8,079 bases of DNA from UBA1231 sp045123185 (GTDB lineage: Bacteria > Bacillota_I > Bacilli_A > ML615J-28 > CAG-313): the NCBI GenBank assembly GCA_045123185.1, contig JBGVIL010000098.1:1-8079 (forward strand). Reading direction: 5' to 3'. The position numbers and the translations under genes were made by a program. Under the pieces are notes generated by a model. It ran no database searches. It saw nothing but the letters and a program-made list of their open reading frames with translations, and was not told the DNA's origin. Shown here in pieces: positions 5,701-8,079 of this stretch. Numbering within the stretch: the stretch's first letter is position 1; every line of letters begins with the position of its first letter.

Positions 5701-8079
5701 ATGTACTTCTATGATAGTGGAAATAACTTTATTAAAGCAGTTAGTGCTTATCAATATCGTCAAGTTAAAATTCCACAAAATGCATACTACGTACGTATTG
5801 TAATTTTAGGTAAACGCTTAAAATCAAACTGGAATTTACATTATCAATTCTTTAGAGTTCCAACTCATTGTGAATTCAGAAACGTAACTATTGATAATGC
5901 ACGTTGTGTTGGTATGGCACAAGGACAAATGAAAGACTTCCTAGTGCAAGATTGTATAATTACTAACTCAGGACAATCTAGTGCAACTTGCTCATACGAT
6001 GCTGAAGATGGTTGGGATGGAATGCAAGATGTATTCTTTGAAAACTTTAGAATTTATGATTGTCCAAATAATGGTTTCTTAACTTGTGCAGGACATAACT
6101 TTGTCGTTAATAATATGAATTCTGATGCTATTTATATGTGGGAACGTATACGTTGGGCAGTTGTTAAAAACTCTACTTTCTCTAATGGATGTGTTATCCG
6201 CGGTGGAGGAGAAGAAAATATCGTTCAACATGGTGTAACTCGTTTCTATAATAATATTGTATTAGCTCCTGATTATGTCAATTATTTATTTATGAATGTT
6301 GCTAAAAATTGTACTTATCAAACAACTCCAAGAAATGGTATTATGATTGATAGTAGCGTAAATGGTAACTATGTATCTAGAGTAGTTTATAATAATGATT
6401 CTAATAATCAAATTATCGATGATATTGGAACAAAAACAGATAATATCGATTATGGAAATACAGGAGGAAACAATATTAGCGTAAGCAATGTTTCACTAAA
6501 CTCATCGTCTTTATCTTTAAAAGTAGGAGAAACATTCCAATTAATAGCATATATTAGTCCATCAAACGCAACAAATCAATCTGTTTCATGGTCTACAAGT
6601 TCTAATAGTATTGCAACTGTTTCATCATCTGGTTTAGTTACAGCAAAAGGTTCTGGATATGTAACAATTACTGTAACAACAAGCGATGGTAATTATCAAG
6701 CACAATGTTCAATTAACGTATCATCTAGTACTAGTGATGGTGGTTCTACATCATATGAATTAACAGTTAGTTCTGCATATGAAATTACAAGTGGTGAAAA
6801 TACATATATTACATATAGTGTTAATAATACATTACCTAATGATTGCACATATGAAATTAGAAGAAATGGTAACTATTGGTGTAATGCTACATTGGTATCA
6901 ACAAATAGAGTAAACGCAAATACAAGCAATATTAGTACTGGTGTTTATGATAGCTTAACAATGATTGTCATAAGTAATGGTTCTGTTATTGCAACATCAA
7001 ATACATTTACGTTAACAATTAACCAAGCAAATGTAACAGAGTCTGCTATTTTAAGTCCTGCATCTTGTCAAATTTATGTAGGCAATAATCAAACATTTAC
7101 ATTAGTAAATACTAATGCTACAATCAATAATTATTATATATCTAATGGTAAAGTTTCAATTTATGGTACAACTAGTACATCAATTACTGTAACGGCACAA
7201 GCTGTTGGTACTGACTATGTTAATGTCATCTTATCAGATGGAACTTCATTAAGTTCTTCAATTACTATTCAAGCTAATACGTCTGGTGGAGGTTCTACTG
7301 GAGGTGGTGGTTCAACTGGTGGAGATAATAGTGGAGGTTCATCTAGTGATAGTGAAACAGATGCAAATGGTCTAGTTATTATTAAATATCCTGCATTACA
7401 AAAACCAAAACCTACAACATGGTGTGCAATGGGTGATAGTATTACTGCAGGTACTGGAGCAGGTGGTTCATCATATTCATATGCTAATGTTTGTGCTAAT
7501 TCTGCTGGTATCACTGCTATTCATAATCATGGTATTGCCGGAAGTTGTATTTGTGCAGGTTATAATACTGCATTAACAGAACCAGGTATTGAAACTGCAT
7601 TCTGTAATCGTTTTGGCGAAATGAGTGCTTCTGCAGATTTAATTACAGTATTAGGTTCAGTAAACGACCATCGTGCTGATGTAAAAATTGGTTCGCCAAC
7701 ATCAACTGATAAAAACGATTTCTATGGTGCATTATATGTATTAATTACTGGATTAAAACAAAGATATCCTAATGGACGTATTGTATTTATTACTCCATTT
7801 AAAATTAGTGGATGGAATGGTAAAAACATGTATGGATTCTCATTACAAGATTTCCGTAATGCAATCGTAACTCAATGTAATAGATTCCAAATTGAAGTTG
7901 TTGATTTATTCTCTGAAGAGCAATTTAGTTGGCTTAAAGGTTTACATCAAGGTTGGTTCTATCCTTACGACTATTATCATCCAACTCCTGAAGGGCATCA
8001 AGCAATTGCTTCATGGTTAAAAGACCAATTATTCGGAGATGGAAGTTCAAGTGGTGGTACTGGTGGAACTACAACTACA
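2452..8079 (+). CDS. Giant modular phage tail fibre/tailspike-like protein with beta-helix and SGNH hydrolase domains (3' end outside window)
   Basis: This is an uninterrupted frame of 1876 codons, read codon by codon to the window edge without a stop. The start is fixed by AGGAGG 7 bases upstream. The N-terminus (VSELTET...DYIMITQDGESKKI) resembles the virion-attachment end of phage tail fibres. Then follow tandem beta-sandwich repeats, an Ig-like domain, a pectate-lyase-like beta-helix with a jelly-roll-like insertion, three Ig/Big_2-like domains and an SGNH hydrolase, with Gly/Ser linkers at several joints. There is no signal peptide and no membrane segment, consistent with a virion protein assembled in the cytoplasm. 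It sits directly after the tape measure gene, in the place where tail-tip and receptor-binding genes usually lie. Expected role: host-surface glycan binding and processing at the tail tip. The tail-protein call is confident; which glycan is targeted, and whether the beta-helix is catalytic, cannot be told. A bacterial surface adhesin is an unlikely alternative given the neighbour and the N-terminus. Confidence 0.9.
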   Translation, partial: MANKRVSELTETTNITNSDYIMITQDGESKKIKANTFSTKTEVTQQIQDAISNNDNYATKEELNELKNSVSNGKTLIADAITDKGVPTSATDTFQTMANNIRDINGGGSGGSTEEFYGDIVVNKTTVNVNNVDTDSIKIKLNQRPTNNQIVTITTSNHITLSQTSLTFTPTNWNVEQSIIISHNSNELTDHTGTITLSSPNVSDVTITVNVLNSSLISYGNIIINKTSLTFNKGENETFTVKLDKSPTVNQNISIVSDDNNVTLDKSIITFTPTNYNTEQVVTVSSSMAATATVTLSSEGVSSKSISVMVVEQSSGSEGGIEIVPSEDNFAVDESSSYYLSYALRGEIGDDEIKELSISCNDNKVNISPSYVTVRKSNFNDSFYISMNIQSTSLASGRTATLTFSGDGFATKTISFTINNNNTSGSEEIYGEILIDTTSVSIIDNSTARIGVTLDSAPSSNQLVSVSVNNSYAQIDKTGLTFTPSNYSSIQYVTVSLGTALILAEEQTFSSIITLSSNNVSSKTVNVSITVSGATTTESYGDIIVNNTILSVNESNSTSFTVKLDKAPTNNQTVNIYVNSSEVATVEPTSITFTPYNYNSEQTIVVYGTKDSTSYVDKSTQITVSSNNVSSKYIYLTVKNTDAESGGGSGSTDTDTYLPLEDSNVRNLVPYLSTYYIKPTVAPNEEIILNYFVTDYYGRSYTNNSNFYNYKIIVKRDGKPDIVTKNVSAGDHSVSLGSYSSEGTYHFSIVAVDQYGRYSHELFNYVRVQNLKIQDSYTITSSDLSSYGIVINNDKEEREYVTVSSANFEKIENDDQKATVQSAIDNAYNNGSVSSGKYKVFIPMFGASSGTNYKGKTNGWKCLKVKYGSGFDAATYLNQCATNRQNLQRLINDKANAGYNKIILPNATYMIDNNPIDVPNGVTLDLGGSTIKMCPITGNGALMVRMTDCTDTHLCNGIIEGDYFAHDYANSTSNSEWVSGVEMGGSCRYCSIHDLTIKNITGYGLQNSISSASPNGNTFYGAIKVADLEQGDIDRETGQNISCSYRLRSGVSNISAYQGNSEFISMSIHLNYQGNEFSSWNYFMYFYDSGNNFIKAVSAYQYRQVKIPQNAYYVRIVILGKRLKSNWNLHYQFFRVPTHCEFRNVTIDNARCVGMAQGQMKDFLVQDCIITNSGQSSATCSYDAEDGWDGMQDVFFENFRIYDCPNNGFLTCAGHNFVVNNMNSDAIYMWERIRWAVVKNSTFSNGCVIRGGGEENIVQHGVTRFYNNIVLAPDYVNYLFMNVAKNCTYQTTPRNGIMIDSSVNGNYVSRVVYNNDSNNQIIDDIGTKTDNIDYGNTGGNNISVSNVSLNSSSLSLKVGETFQLIAYISPSNATNQSVSWSTSSNSIATVSSSGLVTAKGSGYVTITVTTSDGNYQAQCSINVSSSTSDGGSTSYELTVSSAYEITSGENTYITYSVNNTLPNDCTYEIRRNGNYWCNATLVSTNRVNANTSNISTGVYDSLTMIVISNGSVIATSNTFTLTINQANVTESAILSPASCQIYVGNNQTFTLVNTNATINNYYISNGKVSIYGTTSTSITVTAQAVGTDYVNVILSDGTSLSSSITIQANTSGGGSTGGGGSTGGDNSGGSSSDSETDANGLVIIKYPALQKPKPTTWCAMGDSITAGTGAGGSSYSYANVCANSAGITAIHNHGIAGSCICAGYNTALTEPGIETAFCNRFGEMSASADLITVLGSVNDHRADVKIGSPTSTDKNDFYGALYVLITGLKQRYPNGRIVFITPFKISGWNGKNMYGFSLQDFRNAIVTQCNRFQIEVVDLFSEEQFSWLKGLHQGWFYPYDYYHPTPEGHQAIASWLKDQLFGDGSSSGGTGGTTTT
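2767..2787 (+). other. Gly/Ser linker 1 (residues 106-112)
   Basis: GGGSGGS separates the N-terminal attachment module from the first beta-sandwich repeat. A comparable short linker, GGGSGS (residues 646-651, bases 4387-4404), separates the last repeat from the next Ig-like domain. Such linkers mark module boundaries and flexible joints. Confidence 0.8.
2800..4380 (+). repeat. Five tandem beta-sandwich repeats of about 100 residues (residues about 117-643)
   Basis: Protein-level repeats begin at residues 117, 219, about 321, 430 and 540 (bases 2800, 3106, 3412, 3739, 4069). Four share the pattern Y-G-(D/N/E)-I at the start, K-L-(D)-x-(A/S/R)-P-T-x-N-Q in the middle, then (L/I)-T-F-T-P-(T/S/Y)-N-(W/Y)-N/S-x-(E/I)-Q, and finally TLSSxNVSSK plus a closing strand. 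The third repeat (about 3412-3726) keeps the strand spacing but has lost the FTPxN and APTNNQ motifs. The LTFTPxNWNxxQTV signature resembles Calx-beta-like/cadherin-like repeats of large bacterial surface proteins. They are all-beta, Thr/Ser/Asn-rich and almost free of Cys. Likely role: a stalk or spacer, possibly with weak glycan binding. DNA-level identity between copies is low, so the repeats are old. Confidence 0.85.
4405..4758 (+). other. Domain: Ig/Fn3-like beta domain (residues about 652-769)
   Basis: After linker GGGSGS comes a segment with alternating strands: IKPTVAPNEEIILNYFVTD, then YKIIVKRDGKPDIVTKNVSAGDHSVSLG, and EGTYHFSIVAVDQYGRYS. The 'GTYxFSIxAVDxxGRYS' ending is the usual last-strand pattern of Ig/Fn3-like or PKD-like domains ('G-x-Y-x-x-x-V-x-D-x-x-G'). 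This segment is where the Arg codon CGT first appears in this gene. Residues about 770-873 follow as a bridge of unclear fold before the beta-helix. Confidence 0.6.
5071..6420 (+). other. Domain: right-handed parallel beta-helix, pectate-lyase-like superfamily (residues about 874-1323)
   Basis: The entry motif is characteristic: NRQNLQRLINDKANAGYNKIILPNATYMID, then PNGVTLDLGGSTIKM, seen at residues about 883-933, as in beta-helix tailspikes and polysaccharide lyases/hydrolases. Short repeated rungs follow: THLCNGIIEG, SIHDLTIKNITGYGL, CEFRNVTIDNARCVGM, FLVQDCIITNS, VFFENFRIYDCPNNGF, NFVVNNMNSDAIYM, AVVKNSTFSNG. An acidic cluster, YDAEDGWDGMQD (residues 1182-1193; E1185, D1186, D1189, D1193), sits between rungs and is a candidate active or ligand site, as is E1231. 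Whether it cleaves or only binds glycan cannot be decided from sequence. The domain is unusually Cys-rich compared with the rest of the protein. Confidence 0.85.
5542..5850 (+). other. Domain: jelly-roll/CBM-like insertion within the beta-helix (residues about 1031-1133)
   Basis: The rung pattern is interrupted after KVADLEQG by a segment beginning DIDRETGQNI and containing YRLRSG, SMSIHLNYQG, NYFMYFYDSGNNFIKAV, KIPQNAYYVRIVILG and HYQFFRVP. The 'R-L-R-S ... F-Y-D-S-x-N-x-F-I ... I-P-x-N-A-x-Y-V-R-I' order resembles carbohydrate-binding-type beta-sandwich modules found inside phage beta-helix proteins. The segment is aromatic-rich (many Tyr and Trp), fitting sugar binding. Beta-helix rungs resume directly afterwards at THCEFRNVTIDN. 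Boundaries are approximate. Confidence 0.6.
6481..6720 (+). other. Domain: bacterial Ig-like group 2 (Big_2) (residues 1344-1423)
   Basis: The segment shows the full Big_2 signature: VSLNSSSLSLKVGETFQL, then ISPSNATNQSVSWSTSS, SIATVSSSGLVTAKGSG and a closing VTITVTTSDG. This is one of the clearest domain calls in the window. Big_2 domains are common in phage tail proteins and surface adhesins, where they bind cell-surface glycans weakly or act as spacers. Confidence 0.92.
6754..7278 (+). other. Domains: two further Ig-like beta domains (residues about 1435-1609)
   Basis: Residues about 1435-1525 (LTVSSAYEITSGENTYITYSV ... YEIRRNGNYW ... NTFTLTINQ, quoted in parts) look like an Ig/Fn3-type domain with a central exposed 'RRNGNYW' strand. 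Residues about 1527-1609 (ILSPASCQIYVGNNQTF ... KVSIYGTTSTSITVTAQAVG, then DYVNVILSDGTSLSS) have the order of a Big-type domain: 'SP..C.IYVG..QTF' corresponds to 'S...SL.VGE..QL' and 'ITVTAQAVGTDYV.V' to 'G.ATITVT'. They extend the stalk between the beta-helix and the SGNH domain. Confidence 0.6.
7282..7347 (+). other. Gly/Ser linker (residues 1611-1632)
   Basis: Residues 1611-1632 are almost entirely Gly, Ser and Thr in imperfect GGGST/GGGGST units. They form a long flexible joint just before the SGNH hydrolase, so that catalytic domain is probably mobile relative to the stalk. The codons for Gly are mixed GGT/GGA, so this is not a simple DNA repeat. Confidence 0.85.
7414..8034 (+). other. 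Domain: SGNH/GDSL-family hydrolase (residues about 1655-1861)
   Basis: SGNH enzymes hydrolyse esters, commonly O-acetyl groups on sugars in surface polysaccharides. Visible blocks: block I WCAMGDSITAG with nucleophile S1663; block II HNHGIAGS with candidate oxyanion Gly1697; block III LGSVNDH with Asn1738; block V YDYYHPTPEGH with Asp1840 and His1843. All catalytic triad and oxyanion positions are present, so it is probably active. In block III the usual Gly two residues before Asn is Ser1736. Length of about 205 residues is normal for the family. The substrate is unknown; a carbohydrate esterase role is inferred from its place in a tail protein beside a beta-helix. Confidence 0.92.
8035..8079 (+). 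other. Gly/Ser/Thr linker running off the window (residues 1862-1876)
   Basis: The last 15 residues, GDGSSSGGTGGTTTT, are a new flexible linker of the same type as those at the other module joints. The gene therefore probably continues into at least one more folded domain beyond the right edge. Confidence 0.75.

Noticed and set aside
7269..7514. Minus-strand open frame with a proline-rich tail
   Set aside because: The proline run is simply the complement of the Gly/Ser linker codons on the + strand; the rest opposes the SGNH domain.
2452..8079. Diversity-generating retroelement target or phase-variable repeat in the tail gene
   Set aside because: No reverse transcriptase, template repeat, C-type lectin end or long homopolymer/short tandem DNA repeat is visible; the gene's end, where a variable region would lie, is outside the window.
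1..8079. Alternative genetic code (TGA=Trp or TAG=Gln)
   Set aside because: Trp is always TGG and neither TGA nor TAG occurs in frame in either long gene, while the one visible stop is TAA.

Overview
This AT-rich window is best read as part of the late (tail) module of a tailed phage or prophage, probably of siphovirus type, from a low-GC Bacillota host. Both genes are on the + strand and together cover nearly every base. Host and lifestyle are inference. The code looks standard: neither TGA nor TAG appears in frame as a sense codon in about 2,660 codons, which argues against the Mycoplasma-type TGA=Trp code and against TAG recoding.

Layout: (1) Positions 1-2362 hold the C-terminal 786 residues of a tail tape measure protein; its start lies left of the window. 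(2) Positions 2361-2397 hold a strong intrinsic terminator that shares two bases with that gene's stop codon. (3) Positions 2398-2451 hold a short spacer ending in an excellent ribosome binding site. (4) From 2452 to the end of the window runs one uninterrupted reading frame of 1876 codons with no stop reached. It encodes a giant modular tail fibre/tailspike-like protein.

Domain order in the giant protein: tail-fibre N-terminal module (about residues 1-105); Gly/Ser linker; five tandem beta-sandwich repeats (about 117-643, the third divergent); Gly/Ser linker; Ig/Fn3-like domain (about 657-769); right-handed parallel beta-helix of the pectate-lyase-like superfamily (about 874-1323) with a jelly-roll, carbohydrate-binding-like insertion (about 1031-1133); Big_2-type Ig domain (1344-1423); two further Ig-like domains (about 1435-1609); long Gly/Ser linker; SGNH/GDSL hydrolase with a readable Ser-Asp-His triad (about 1655-1861); and another Gly/Ser linker running off the edge, which implies at least one more domain.

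How the parts may work together (inference): the tape measure sets tail length and lines the tail tube. The giant protein probably sits at the tail tip or side, where its repeats hold a glycan-processing end away from the virion. The beta-helix could bind or cut a host surface polysaccharide and the SGNH domain could remove ester groups such as O-acetyls from it. No RNA genes, CRISPR, insertion sequence, attachment site or origin were seen, and no minus-strand gene is supported.
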